Of a stretch of DNA of 64,000 nucleotides, positions 1 to 12,099 are shown piece after piece; positions within the stretch are counted from its first letter, which is position 1; each line of letters starts with the position of its first letter. Made by a program: the position numbers and the translations under genes. Source of the DNA: Zeugodacus cucurbitae (taxonomy: Eukaryota > Arthropoda > Insecta > Diptera > Tephritidae); assembly GCF_028554725.1 (NCBI RefSeq), contig NC_071667.1:8477501-8541500 (forward strand), read 5' to 3'. Under the pieces are notes generated by a model, which saw only the letters and a list, made by a program, of their open reading frames with translations, was not told where the DNA came from and searched no databases.

Positions 1-341
1 AGGCATTGCTTGTTAGTGAAGTGGATCGGGTATTTAAATATATTACTTTTTTTACGATGCGCTGTAGAAATCTAAGACTGCACTCGCACTTGTGAAAACA
101 CATATTCCTACATGTGCACACTTATGGATATGAGATATTTATGTATGTATTTATGTGTGAGTGTGCGTGTAAAAGTGGAGTTAATAAGAACAGCTGCGTG
201 CACTGATGACAAGTGCATAAGCAGTTGCATGTGGATAAATGAAGACAAGGTCTAGGATCTAGTGCAGTACTTTGAGCGGAGCAAACCTATTAGGATAGCT
301 ACATAAACACATGTACACGAGTACTGCACTAGCGAGCAACA
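1..341. other. non-coding, nothing recognised
   Basis: AT-rich single-copy-looking sequence with short TATG/TGTG-rich stretches near 120-175. I see no gene, RNA or repeat structure here. Confidence 0.5.
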
Positions 342-548
342 TTAGGGTGGTTCTTCAAAATTTTAAGCAGCATTATCTAGCACTCTTAGGACGTTTACAA
401 TCATTGCATATCAACTTTAGTCAGTATTGCAGATGATTACGGTGTGTTCCATGGGATTCTTGGTTTAAATTAAGACAAAAATTGTAATATTTATGTGACA
501 ACTTCTACTTTTTAACATTTTTATTTCTACACTTAAGAACCACCCTAA
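342..548. mobile_element. 207-bp MITE with TTAGGGTGGTTCTT inverted ends
   Basis: The block begins TTAGGGTGGTTCTT and ends with its exact reverse complement AAGAACCACCCTAA, giving 14-bp perfect terminal inverted repeats around a non-coding AT-rich core. If the target duplication is TA, the termini proper are GGGTGGTTCTT. An 8-bp hAT-type duplication is not visible. A second element with related ends lies at 57651-58155. The superfamily is unresolved. The call as a non-autonomous DNA element rests on the inverted ends and the short non-coding interior. Confidence 0.75.
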
Positions 549-1190
549 AGCGCAAACAGGTAGAGAGGCAAAGGAGTGATTTCATTACATATCCATACAG
601 ACTCATATATGTACATATGGGCAAATGTAGTAGACATGTCTTTCACCACAACGTCTTCGCAAGACACAACGCCGGTGGTCAAAGTTGATGCCTGGTGTTG
701 ACAACAACTGACGCGTCTAAGTTGCTGGAAGACCAACCGCAGTCAATGAAATAAAAATAATAAGTTAAATCCAGAGAATCGCTAGGAAAATCTAAGATAC
801 AAAATAAACAAGCAGCCAAAAGGAAACGTAATGAAAACAAAACAAGCAGAATTGAGAAGAATAGCAAACACACACACTTTATACCGTGCATACCCTTATT
901 TAAATACTTAAGTATATTCATAAGTATGCTGAATCGTTAGCAGCTAATAAAAATTCAAACAAATAAATATTAAAAAATGGCGGAATGGGGAATTATTATA
1001 ACTTCGGTGGTATTTAAATTTCTTGTTGTCGTCTTTATGCCTCAGAAGAATATATTGGACAGAATGTGTTGAAAATTATTAAATATTGTTATTCTATTGT
1101 ATCGGTTATTATATTCCCGTACCACTCTAATGTAAGTTTTCCGGTACTTTTTATATATATTATTTCTTTATGATATAGTTTATATTTTTT
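549..1190. other. non-coding, nothing recognised
   Basis: AT-rich sequence between a MITE and repeat copy A. Two open frames of 63 and 80 codons on the minus strand have low-complexity or hydrophobic composition and no recognisable domain, so I treat them as chance frames. Confidence 0.5.
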
Positions 1191-2558
1191 TATACTCTCG
1201 CAACAAAAGTTGCTAAGAGAGTATTATAGTTTTGTTCACATAACGGTTGTTTGTAAGTCATAAAACTAAACGAGTTAGATATAGGGTTATATACATATAT
1301 CAAAATGATCAGGGTGACGAGACCAGTCAAAATCCGAATGTCTGTCTGTCTGTCCGTGCAACGGATAACTTGAGTAAAAATTGAGATATCTTAACGAAAC
1401 TTGGAACACGTATTCCTTGGCACCCTGAGGTTGCTTTCGAAAATGGGCAAAATCGGACCATTCCCACGCTCACAAAATGGCGAAAACCAAAAACATATAA
1501 AGTGTCATAACTAAGCCATAAATAAAGTTATAAAAGTAAAATTTGGAATAAAGGATCGCACTAGGAAGGGGCATATTTCGATGTAATTTTTTTGGGGAAG
1601 TGGGCCTGGCCCCGCCCCGAAATCGGTTATTTGTATGTAACTCGCAAACCAATAAAGCTATATAAACCAAACTTTCTGCAGTCGGTACTCTTAAGTACCC
1701 CACCACACACCATGAAAGTAGTTGAAATCGGATAATAACCACGCCCACCTACCATACAAAGGTTAAGTTGAAAATTACTAAAAGTGGGTTAACTCAGTAA
1801 CAAAAAACGCCAGAAACACTAAATTTCAAAGAAATAATAGCAAAAGGAAGCTGCACTCAGATTTTTTTACAATATGGAAAATGGGCGTGGCATAGTCCAC
1901 TTATGAGTCAAAAACCATATCTTGGGAACTTCTAGACAGATTTCAATGAAATTCGGTATATAATATTTTCTTGACACCCTGATGACACGTGTGGAAAACG
2001 GACGAAATCGGTTCACAACTACGACAACTTCCCATATAACTCATTTTCGAATTCCATCTTATTAATTCACTTTATAATATATACATAAGGAACCAATGAA
2101 GATAGCAAAATAAAACTTTACACAAATACTGTATATGATCTGTGGCTTCACTTGTGAAAAATTTGTCGAAATCGGACTATAACTTTTCAATGCCCCGGAT
2201 ATCGAATATGAAGAACTCAGTGCCCCATGGTAACTTTTCACCGAAAATTTCGGTAAATCTCACAGGTATCTTAATTTAATTCAGAGGAAATATTTTTCTT
2301 CTAATAGTGTGCCTCTGTACCAGAAAAGGTTAAAATCGGGTCATAACTTCCCTTATATATGAATATATGAGAATACCTAATTATAGGATTTTCAAAAATA
2401 CAATGAGCTTAATAACTTATAAATCGGTTAAGATGTGAAATATATTTATGCCGAATATATGGGTCAAATAGTGTGTTTTCTTAATAAAAATATATCAATA
2501 AATTGCGAGAGTATATAATGTTCGGTTGCACCCGAACTTAGCCTTTCCTTACTTGTTT
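1191..2558 (-). mobile_element. mini-me-like repeat, copy A (long form)
   Basis: A near-complete family copy read on the minus strand. On the plus strand it opens with TATACTCTCGCAACAAAAG, which folds with the following GTTGCTAAGAGAGTAT into an imperfect palindrome. It closes with the TTCGGTTGCACCCGAA hairpin and CCTTTCCTTACTTGTTT. The (GTCY)n tract is at about 1340-1360, beside a TA-rich tract. Boxes of the GGGCGTGG/CCACGCCC type recur through it. The left half is the long type shared with copies B and C. A 92-codon open frame (1470-1748, minus) recurs in relatives with different breaks, so it is not a gene. From memory, dipteran mini-me elements carry TA and GTCY tracts around a short core; assignment to that group is inference. 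Confidence 0.85.
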
Positions 2559-2942
2559 AAACAAACATTTATGAATTTTATCAAGAAAATCTACGGAAAT
2601 AAATATATTAGGATACGGCCGATCGAAATTGTATCCCCTTCAATACAAGATCAAGTATTACTGTATTTTAATATTCCTTCTCTCTTAACTGAAGGTACTC
2701 GTATCGTGAATCTCGAGCTCGGACCCGTTCGACAGAAGGCGTTTCAGAGAGCTCATACACTGAATACCTCCGAATTTTGCTTTGATAAAGTAAAACTAAT
2801 TGACTTTTCCAGAATCTTTCTTCAAAGAACTTCACAACTAGGAACTATTAGAGAAACCCTCGCTACCGAATACGATATATTTCCTTATTCAAATAGCATT
2901 CTTCTTTTAAAACCCCTAAGTCGACATTGGTATGTGTACTAG
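2526..2942 (+). other. unassigned 138-codon open frame
   Basis: An uninterrupted frame of 138 codons whose first codons lie in the end of repeat copy A. An internal methionine at about residue 16 would place the start outside the repeat. Composition is protein-like (mixed hydrophobic and charged residues, few homopolymers), but I recognise no domain, signal peptide or membrane segment. In AT-rich DNA a frame this long is expected about once or twice by chance in 64 kb. A 19-bp-period duplication of GTGTACTAGGTTAGGT (2934-2968) overlaps its end. It could be a fragment of an unknown mobile element. Confidence 0.2.
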
Positions 2943-3087
2943 GTTAGGTGAGGTGTACTAGGTTAGGTATTAAAAGATCACGACTACGATAAAATAATAT
3001 GAAAAAATTTAAGAATAGAAGTTTCGAAACAGAGTAGTTTTCGGTATGTAATAATCGGCATGTGATAATCTTCGAAATCACAGAACA

Positions 3088-3240
3088 CAGTTGAACTACC
3101 ATAATTTGAAGTTCTCCATAACTCGAGCTCTTGAATTGACAATAGAAGTCAAATTTCTTACAAATTCCGTAACTCGGAAATCTCTCTAACTCGAAATTTT
3201 TTTGTGGAATATGATGATTCGAGTTAGGGAAGTTCAACTG
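3088..3240. mobile_element. 153-bp pogo/Tigger-like MITE
   Basis: The left end reads CAGTTGAACTACCATAATT and the right end, reverse-complemented, reads CAGTTGAACTTCCCTAACTC. The inverted termini begin CAGTTGAAC, a form typical of pogo-type elements, which duplicate TA. The right flank is TA; the left is CA, consistent with one substitution. The core repeats the motif 'aactcgaa' several times (for example at 3121-3126, 3189-3194 and 3218-3224) and has no coding potential. Confidence 0.65.
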
Positions 3241-6200
3241 TATATGAAAACTAAAAGCCTAAAACCGAAGCAGAAGTCTCCAGTTGAGCTGAGAGGTTAG
3301 AAAACTCTAACTTTGGTGACAAGGACGCACGTTGCGACGTTTCAGTGTGAAATAGAAGATCTGTATGAAATATATTTATGTTAGACAAGGCGTGACAATG
3401 TCAGCTGAGAACCGTATGCATAGTGAGACGTTGCCATGGTATGTTAAACCCCTGGGATGTACGTACTTCGTTTGCATGGAAGGCAGCTAGTAGACAGCGG
3501 CAAATTGCAAATCGGTTAGTCACAGGCTCACACACATATGCAGCTAAAAGAATGCTACAATTACATTCGAATGGCATCTTTGTGGAATGACTTTTATGCG
3601 TCCACATGGAAATAGAGTAGCTGCGCCATTTATGTGTAACCAATGCGTTGTAAGGGCATTACAGCAGACGAACTATGTGCTGACGGGGCAAGGCGCAGCG
3701 TGTGCGGTACGCAGTTGGCTGAATTGGCAGGAAGAGGATAAAACTGGTCGCACAGGAAGGTAAGAAGCCATACAAGCACGCGCTTGACTCTTTTGTTGTT
3801 GCCAGCTAATGTTGCCACCGCTGCTGTTGGCTGTAACCGCAAGCATGATACACTTGCGGTTACGTTTGAGAACTTTGTGCAAGAAACGGCACAGCGGTGT
3901 AGCCTATTCGATAGTCGCATGTAGACGATGAATTGTTGTAACAGAAAACAAAAAAAAAACGGGAAAAGCTGTCGGCAAATACAAAAATAACACATACATT
4001 TAAATAACCCTGCCGAACAAAGTCCATACGCAATGGCAACTGTGTGACTGCATCTATCCTGTCATCCTAGACTATGCTTTTGCTGCTGTCTATAATTTAC
4101 CCTCAAGCTATCGGCATCTTCAAACTCACTGATCTTTGCGTGCGTAATGCTCTTGTGTCATGGCACATGCTCTCGTATGTCAGCGTAAAGAATTTGCTCT
4201 TAGGCCTGTTAGCAACTGGAGAAGCATATGTCGAGTGTTTGCTGTATACTCCAGCCCAACTGGTGGTTTGTTGCGGCAGTAATTGCTTTTGACACAGTGT
4301 ACTCAGCTCAATATGTTTTTAGTTAAATAATTTATAGTTTGGAAATTACAATTGCTAATCGGAAAAAGGATGAAGTCATAGGGAATTTCGTATTGCTAAA
4401 TTTTAAGTTGTCAAAGGTGGATATCACATACGGAATTTAAGATAGATCGATTCACTGCAGACTCCAATGCTGACAGTTGACCGATGATGACGGCAGAGAA
4501 AATCGAGATTTGATCTGAAAGTGTTGACAATTGGTTTCTAATACTTCCGATTTGGGAAAAGGGTCGACCATATAATATTTTAATTCGAAATTTAGGGGAA
4601 TATTATTGCTTATTTCCAGAGAAAGCTTCAATAGGTTGTATTTTAGGGCCGGACAATTACAGATTCAATTGTGAAACCCAGCATACATATATCCAGCGAT
4701 AATCTCTTAAAGCAGAGAATGTACGGTTATTTCTATAAACTACTGTAAATGGATGATCCTTCTTATAGTTGCTACAAGATTTTTAGATCCAATAAGCAGA
4801 TTAACCTGTCTGTGAAGTTGTCTAAAGCTTATACCAAGGCGGCTTACTGTCATGTTCTGAGGCTTCGGGTTAAGCTGTCATTAAACCCAACATAGTGTGT
4901 GGTCCTTTTAATTCATGTTTTCATAATCGAAACTATATTTAAAACACAATCTTTGCACGCTTCACCCACCGTATGAGTGACGCTTTGTGAGTTACGCTGA
5001 AGTAAATTTATACACAGACGGTCTCTCTTTAAGCCTGAGTGTGAAAAGTACATAGACAATCTGCAAAATAAATTACTTGGACAAACAGTAGCCGAAGCGC
5101 GTCAGCTGCGTCAGACGCGGTTAAATGGCATTGTGGAAGTGAGTAACTATTTTGTATTTGGTATTTGCTACTTTTGCTGCGGCATTGTCAAATGGTTATT
5201 AGCATATACACATGCCATATGTACATATGTATGTATGCATATGCTCTTTAGTAAGTGATCATATTAATGTGTGATGTGGATACAGAAATCGTCTACAATT
5301 ATTTATGTACGACCGCCCAGAAGTCAATTAACACTTCGACTTAAAATAGAATGGGGAAATAGGAGAAACTCTCGCAAACAGCGGATGTGAGAAATATTGT
5401 TGGAAAGCTTGGAAGACACTACTAATTGTACGAGTTAAGAAAATGTTACGCTCTATTTTTTTAGGCGCAGAAAGCTGGTGAATTTGTTTGTTGGTAGTTT
5501 AAAACTTACTGTTGAGTTTCAGTATTTTGAATTTGGGTTCCCTAGTCCGCAAAACCAAAGTTTGAAGTAGGGTCTTACATAAATGTAAATCACTTAACAG
5601 TTATGATAGTTATCGGTTGGTTATTGCATAATAATTGAGGTTAGAGTGGTGGAGAAAAAATTTGTCAACCAAAATATTTCGACAAAATAGCAGTATGAAT
5701 ATGTTATTTGGGTACCCCTGACACATAACTGATTTTAAATATTAATTGCTGCAAAAAATAAAAATTAATAAAAAATTGCTCTAACATGGAAACTGAGGTT
5801 TATATATAACAAATATGTATAGAAAGAGACTTGCCACACTTATTGAACTTCCAAATATAGATTTATAGAAAAAATTAAAAAATGTGTATCAAATACATAA
5901 ATATTATTTGAGAAATTATTATTACAAACATATGGCTCCTTGGTGTTGCCACTTGATAAGAATTATTATTTTTAGTTTTTTTAGTTTACTCTTTTATAGT
6001 AATTTTCTTTCTAGAAAAAAAAAAATATTTTTTTTTTAATGCAAAATTTATAAAATTCAATCAAAAATATGAAAACGCTTGAAGTCGCCTCGATTTTCCT
6101 TCGCTAAAATACGCAAACACGGATGAACCTCAATAAAAGTGCAAATAGCCATTTGAATATTGCGTTCATTTCGCATGGGAAATAAATAAATAAAAAAATG

Positions 6201-6717
6201 AAACCGCAACTAAAACAAATTCGCCAAAAGAAAGTCGTGCAAAAATAATCAAATAAATAACAAAAAATTGCGTAAATATCATGCGCATACTCGTATGTAT
6301 ATTTGTAAGTATGTGTGAGCCCGTATAAATTTTGATTAATGCCATGAACTACTTTTTCCGCATGCCACTGGCGTAATGATGATGGCGATGAGCGTTGCGG
6401 ATGCCGCTGCTAGCTGCTCTGCTGTGCCGCTTGCGATTCAACTCATTTTAGGCGATATGTGTAGATCTAAAGCCGCTTTCACGCCAACAAATGTTAACAG
6501 TTACAACCATGCACGAAAAATTGAAATGAATGAAATAATTTTTGGGAAATTTAGGGTTATAGTTTTTGTATTTTCAGAAAACTTCATAAATAGAAACAAG
6601 TACAGAAGGGCTCAGGTGCATCCCTGCACAAAGAAACAAAGTAAACTCAAGGATGGAAAATCATTATATTGGGTAGATTCTGGCTAGGGGAAGGTCTCGA
6701 AATTTTTTTCCTCAATG
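3241..6717. other. 3.5 kb without recognisable gene
   Basis: Mostly single-copy-looking sequence. About 3400-3990 is less AT-biased and gives overlapping open frames on the minus strand (121 codons at 3630-3995), none with a recognisable domain. TATG/CATATG runs lie at 5210-5245, and homopolymer A and T runs at 6013-6040. A 103-codon plus frame at 6376-6687 starts alanine-rich and becomes lysine-rich without a known motif. No RNA gene seen. Confidence 0.45.
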
Positions 6718-7262
6718 TTTTTTTTTTTATTTTGATTTTTTTTATTGGCGTTCAACCGTTTAGCCGGTTATAGCCGAATCGATGAGAGCGCGCCACTCTT
6801 CTCTTTCCTTCGCGGTTGGAGATTGCAAGTGTAACCAGCTCGCTCTCCATCTGGTCCCTTCAACGGAGTGGAGGCCTTCTCCTTCCTCGGTTTCCTCCGG
6901 CGGGTACTGCATCGAACAATTTCAGGGCTGGAGTGTTTTCGTCCATTCGGACAACATGACTTAGCCAGCGTAGCCGCTGTCTTTTTATTCGCTGAACTAT
7001 GTCAATGTCGTCGTATAACTCGTACAGCTCATCGTTCCATCGTCTGCGGTATTCGCCGTTGCCAATGTTCTGAGGACCATAAATCTTGCGCAAAATTTTC
7101 CTCTCGAAAACTCCTAGTGTCGTCTCATCTGCTGTTGACATCGTCCAAGTTTCTGCACCATAAAGCAGGACGTGAATGATAAGCGACTTGTAGAGTTTGA
7201 TTTTTGTTCGTCGAGAGAGGACTTTACTGTTCAATTGCCTACTTCTAAGTCTTTCCTCAATT
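6718..7262 (-). mobile_element. 5'-truncated RTE-like non-LTR retrotransposon, 3' end
   Basis: The minus strand encodes the C-terminal tail of a non-LTR reverse-transcriptase polyprotein. Landmarks in order are RTKIKLYKSLI, LLYGAETWT, FERKILRKIYGP, a W-DELY-ELY segment, QRLRWLSHVVRMDE and GRRRPPLR. This tail is common in insect RTE-type elements and is often annotated as an endonuclease-reverse transcriptase. The frame is broken at 6860-6862, where TGA stands at the position of the Trp codon after PPLR; downstream codons still match relatives. The minus strand then runs into an A-rich tail (plus-strand T run 6718-6748), as expected for a retroposed 3' end. The RT core and endonuclease are missing (5' truncation). 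A second fragment lies at 12100-12538. Confidence 0.8.
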
Positions 7263-8269
7263 TTACAAAGATATATTTACACATTTACCGTAATAATCGA
7301 CAAACAAATATGTAAAATAACGAAAATTTTACTTTAGGTAAATGTACCCATTTCCCCAACCACTAACTAAACTAAATCGAATTATCAAAATCTACAACAA
7401 AAAACAAAAATCCAAAGAAAATATCAAAATCAATAAAGCGAGAAAGTGTGATTACGAAACAGAGCTAATAAAATTAACAGTTAATTAAAAAAAATGCAGA
7501 CTTTCAAAAGCAAACCGAACAACAAACAAATGAAAAAAAAACAACAACAACAAAAAACAATGAATGAATTAGTGCAATCGAACGCTTGGCCGCGCAAAGA
7601 TGCTTCAATGCAGGCAATCTATAGTGGGGGAAAAAACAATTCAAAGAAATAAATGAATTTAAATTTTTTATCCCACGGCATTTTGGCGATAGCATATACA
7701 TACATATGTATGCACACGCGAACATACTCACTTAAATGCCTTGATATACTGTACATTATGCATCTAGCAAAAACAACAAATCACAGCGAGATCACCAAAA
7801 TGAGCGCATACGTGACGGCAAATACATATATACATACACACATACAGAGTGGCGACGTCAGTCAGTGCCAACTAGATAACAACAACAACAGCAAATAGCA
7901 ACAAATGCTGCCAATCAATTGAGCGTTTAGGCCAAGCTAACAAAAGCTGACGCTTATTAGCAATGAGACACTAAGCCAAGTCAGACAAGTCAGCCAAGTC
8001 AGACACATGCAGCAAAATCAGCTAGTGGACCAGTCATCAATCGCTCAATAAATGATGACTGCAATGAATGACGAAGCGCAAGAAGAAGCGGCGCAAGAAG
8101 CAAAGAGTGAGATACGAAAAAAAGTGGCAATCAAAAAAAAGCAAGCAAACTGAAGGCGGTAGACGTGCTAATAGTTCGAAATATGGCAAAGAAGCGAAAC
8201 ACACAAAGCGCGCGGTTGGCTAATGAAAAAGAATACGCAAAAAAGTGGTGAATAATAAAAGCAAAAACA
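7263..8269. other. non-coding, CAA-rich
   Basis: A-rich sequence with CAA triplet runs (about 7543-7560 and 7878-7895) and a small tandem array of CAAGTCAG-type units at about 7975-8007. TACATACATATGTATG-type motifs occur near 7696. No gene recognised; the open frames are low complexity. Confidence 0.5.
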
Positions 8270-9616
8270 AACAAGTAAGGAAGGGCTAAGTTCGGTTGTA
8301 ACCGAACATTTTATACTCTCGCAATTTATTGATGTAATTTTATAAAGATAACACAATCCGACCCATATATTCGGTATGAAGTTCAATAGAATAACGAAAA
8401 TCATCATAAATAGTATATGGGGACTGAGGTAATTCCTAAACCGATTTCACTCGTTTTCACCACCAAGATACAATGTATCGAAGACTATACGCTCACTTAA
8501 TTTAATATTACTTATAATTAGGTATATGGGATCTGGGGGAAGTTATGACCCGATTTTTACCATTTCAGGTACAGAGAGAAACTGTTATAAGAAAAAAATT
8601 CAGAGGGAATGAATTACATTAAATTAGTTGAGAGATTTACCCATATTTTCGGTTAAAATTTAACCTTAGGCGCTGAGTTCAACATGTTCGATATCTGGGG
8701 CCTTGAAAAGTTATAGTCCGTTTTCGACAATTTTTTCACAAGTGATGCCACAGATCATATACTGTATTTGTGTAAAGTTTTATTTCGCTATCATCATTGG
8801 TTCCTAATGTATATGTTATAAAGTGAAGGATTCAGATGGAATTTCATTGAAATCTGTCTAGCAGTTCCTGAGATATGGTTTTTGACCCATAAGTGGGCGA
8901 CGCCACGCCCATTTTCCATTTTGTAAAAAAATCTCAGTGCAGCTTCCTTCTGCCATTTCTTATGTAAAATTTGGTGTTTCTGACGTTTTTCGTTAGTGAG
9001 TTAACGCACTTTTAGTAATTTTCAACCTAACCTTTGTATGGGAGGTGAGCGTGGTTATTATCCAATTTCTTTCATTTTTGGACTGTATAAGGAAATGGCT
9101 AAAATAAACGACTGCAGAAAGTTTGGTTTATATAGCTTTATTGGTTTGCGAGTTATATACAAAAAACCTATTTGGGGGTGGGGTCACGCCCACTTTTCCA
9201 AAAAAAATACATCCAAATATGGCCCTCCCTAATGGGATCCTATGTTCCAAATTTCATTTTCATAACTGTATTTATGGCTTAGTTATGACACTGTATAGGT
9301 TTTCGGTTTCCGCCAATTTGTGGGCGTGGCAGTGGACCGATTTTGCCCATTTTCGAAAGCAACCTCCTCAGGGTGCCAAGGAACATATGTTCCAAGTTTT
9401 ATTACGATATCTTAATTTTTACTCAAGTTATCGCTTGCACGGATACGGACGGACAGACAGACAGACGGACGGACAGACATCCGGATCCACTCGTCATCCT
9501 GATCATTTATGTATGTATATATAACCCCATATCTAACTCTTATATTTCTTGGTGACACAAACAACCGTTAGGTGAACAAAACTATTATACTCTGTGCAAC
9601 AGGTTGCGAGAGTATA
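8270..9616 (+). mobile_element. mini-me-like repeat, copy B (long form)
   Basis: A full-length plus-strand copy. It starts AACAAGTAAGGAAGGGCTAA, then the hairpin TTCGGTTGTAACCGAA and TATACTCTCGCAATTTATTG. The right end is a (GTCY)n/(GACR)n tract at about 9446-9480, a degenerate TA-rich tract, and CAGGTTGCGAGAGTATA. The left half is the long type, with 'ggggaagttatgaccc' and 'tttcacaagtgatgccacag' segments shared with A and C. CCACGCCC boxes occur at about 8901 and 9186 and GGGCGTGG at about 9321. The 133-codon plus frame (9123-9524) is the family's recurring non-coding frame. Insertion is in A-rich DNA and no target duplication is obvious. Confidence 0.88.
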
Positions 9617-10212
9617 AAAAAATGTGTCTATGAATAACTAAGCTGCGCTTTGAGGCCTCTTTGACTTGCTGCCTAAATTGCCTTGGCTTCGAAAATAGCG
9701 GTTATTTATTCTAAGGTAAATCAACTTTGCGGTTAGTTTTTATGCTGCTATGCTGTTATTATTGTAGTTGTTGTACGCGTAATGCTCAATGATAGTTCAA
9801 TGAAATGTTTAAGCGTGAAATAGTTGGAGATTTGCATACGACGAATGAGATAATACAAAAAGAACGAATTAAAAGCAATTTAATTAACGTTAAGTAGAAT
9901 AAATTAGTATAGATTTAAAAAAATATTAACAAAATAAGTAGCTTAAAAGCATAAAGTGACATACGTGAATAGCGATATACCACTTGAGATAGCTGCTCTC
10001 TTGCATTGAAATTAACGGGAGAGCATTGTTTTATTTTCCTTTTGAGCGTAAAACCTACATGTAATAACGAATTATTTAAGAAAAGATCGTTAGACAGCCC
10101 TTTTCGAAATTTTTTCTATCGGTAATTCAAGTCCATAAAGTTGTCTACTATCTAATAATCCTATCGGTTGCAGTGATTGAAAAACATGACGGGAAAGAAA
10201 TTTGTTTTGACT
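9617..10212. other. non-coding, nothing recognised
   Basis: AT-rich spacer between repeat copy B and a local tandem duplication. No open frame of note and no repeat structure. Confidence 0.5.
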
Positions 10213-10470
10213 TAGGTCCACTGGCCATTTTTTTGATTCATTAGGAGTTTATTGGTATCACAAAGGAAAGCGCTCAAAACTGTCTAAGAGAGATCTTCCT
10301 GCATATGCAGAAATCTGCCCATTAACCTAACCTCATCTATTGTAGGTCCACTGGCCATTTTTTTGATTCATTAGGAGTTTATTGGTATCACAAAGGAAAG
10401 CGCTCAAAACTGTGTAAGAGGGGTCTGCCTATTAATCTAACCTAACCTAGGTCCACTGGCTCTTAGATTT
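10213..10470. repeat. 130-bp tandem duplication, about 2.1 copies
   Basis: TAGGTCCACTGGCCATTTTT begins at 10213 and again at 10343 (period 130). The first roughly 88 bases of each unit are nearly identical, through 'gaaagcgctcaaaactgt'. The second unit has lost about 25 bases near its end. A third partial start, TAGGTCCACTGGC, follows at 10448 and diverges at once. The near-identity suggests a recent local duplication. No coding signal. Confidence 0.9.
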
Positions 10471-12099
10471 TTGGTCGTAAACTAATGTTACTAAAAGTAT
10501 AAGCAATAACTATACAAATTCTTTAAAGAAAAAATTTAGGTTTAGACTTTTAGAGAACTTTAATGAATTAAAACCCTATTACATCTCAAAGTACCCTCAA
10601 ATCACTTAGAACACTGCAAAGAAGAACAAATGTATCGAACACCAAAATTTATTATAACAAATGGGAATATTTGAAATCTTGCTTTGTCTTGGTGATATTT
10701 TCAAATGTATGCTATGTACAACATTCAAAGACGTTTGACTGTGTCTAACCTAAAAAAGTTTTCGTTAATTTAAGTTAAGGTTTATTTAACTAAATATTTA
10801 CTAATTAGACGTAAGAGATTACCGCAGAGTGGAGCGGAAACGACGAGTGTATGTTGGTAAGATTTCAGCTTCAGTGTAAATCAACAAAACAGCAAATAAT
10901 AAATAAATAGTAAATCGGTCAAATGTCAAATGGCATTGAAAGTTAGTGTTTTGCGGCAGACGATGGGCGAGCGGCCGTAGAGGTGCTACAAAACTGGGCC
11001 TGGCCCAACAAAGTCAGCGGCTGCGACAACTACGACGACAACGACCTGGTTGCAGTGCTTCGTATATCACTTGCGAAGGCGGCGCCTGCGACCCCGACCA
11101 ACCGCGCTCGTCCGTCCATTTAAAGCTAATCACTTAAGCAAACATATTTATGTATTGCCATTTGATTTTGAATGGTGAAACTTTTGCGTAGGCTTGAGTT
11201 CGATGAAAAAATTGTATTTATTTATATACGAGTATGTATGTGTATATATGTTTTCTTAAAGCTTGTGAAAAAAATATTATACAAAAAATTTTCTATAAAT
11301 ATCATTACAGTGCTGAAAGACAACAAAAAACAAATAAAACAAAACGCGCAGCCGCAGCTACATTGCATTTAACAATGCATGTTACAGCAGCAACAACAAT
11401 AACAATGCGTTAGCAAAGTTAGCATTTTGTAGTGCCGTCATTTGTGAAAAATTGGGTTATTGTCATCCATAATGTCGTTTGAGCGGCGATTTTGTGAGAA
11501 AATTTGTGTCAAGTAAATCGAGTTTACATTGGCGTTAAGCGCAAATATTTAAGCAAATGCTCATGCACACGCGCACACTTACATATTAGCAAACACGTGT
11601 TTGGTGTTGTGTGTTGAGCTGGTGGCATTACAAATGTACCCGCACATCGGGTGCAAGTAATAAATCTTTACTGAGCAGCGATTTTTTTCTATAAAAGTAA
11701 TGATAATTTGTTTCAAATAATTAGTTTATATAACATGTGAACTTGGCTAGATGCAAATGCTAGACAATACTTGAGTAAGACTTTTTAACCCCGATTCAAG
11801 ACAATTTCTATAACTTATTGACGGCTTTACGGTTAATGCTTTAGACTTTTTTATACTCTATGGCAACTGATCTTAAGTACCAAAGGTGATATATGATTTC
11901 AATGTTATAGAACAAACAACTGATCTAATGATCTCTGAAGTTATTGCCTCTAATTAATTAACTCACTAAGTGGCATTCTGATAGTTTATTTCATCAATAA
12001 AATTTAAAGGTAAGTATTTATCATCATACAAGCTTAGGTTACCTAGCTCCTCTATCAAGGAATACCTTTATTTTTTTATTTATAGATGAGTTACAATTT
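10471..12099. other. non-coding stretch with one GC-rich island
   Basis: Most of this stretch is AT-rich and unremarkable. A GC-rich island at about 10940-11125 is open in two plus frames for roughly 57-63 codons. One lacks an ATG and ends TAA at about 11119. It could be an exon or 5' UTR, but I recognise no domain and see no convincing splice sites. CAA runs follow at about 11380-11405. A TATG-type run lies near 11232. Confidence 0.35.

Noticed and set aside
2934..2968. TTAGGT motifs suggesting telomere-type (TTAGG)n repeats
   Set aside because: Only two units inside a 19-bp-period duplication; flies lack TTAGG telomeres and there is no array.
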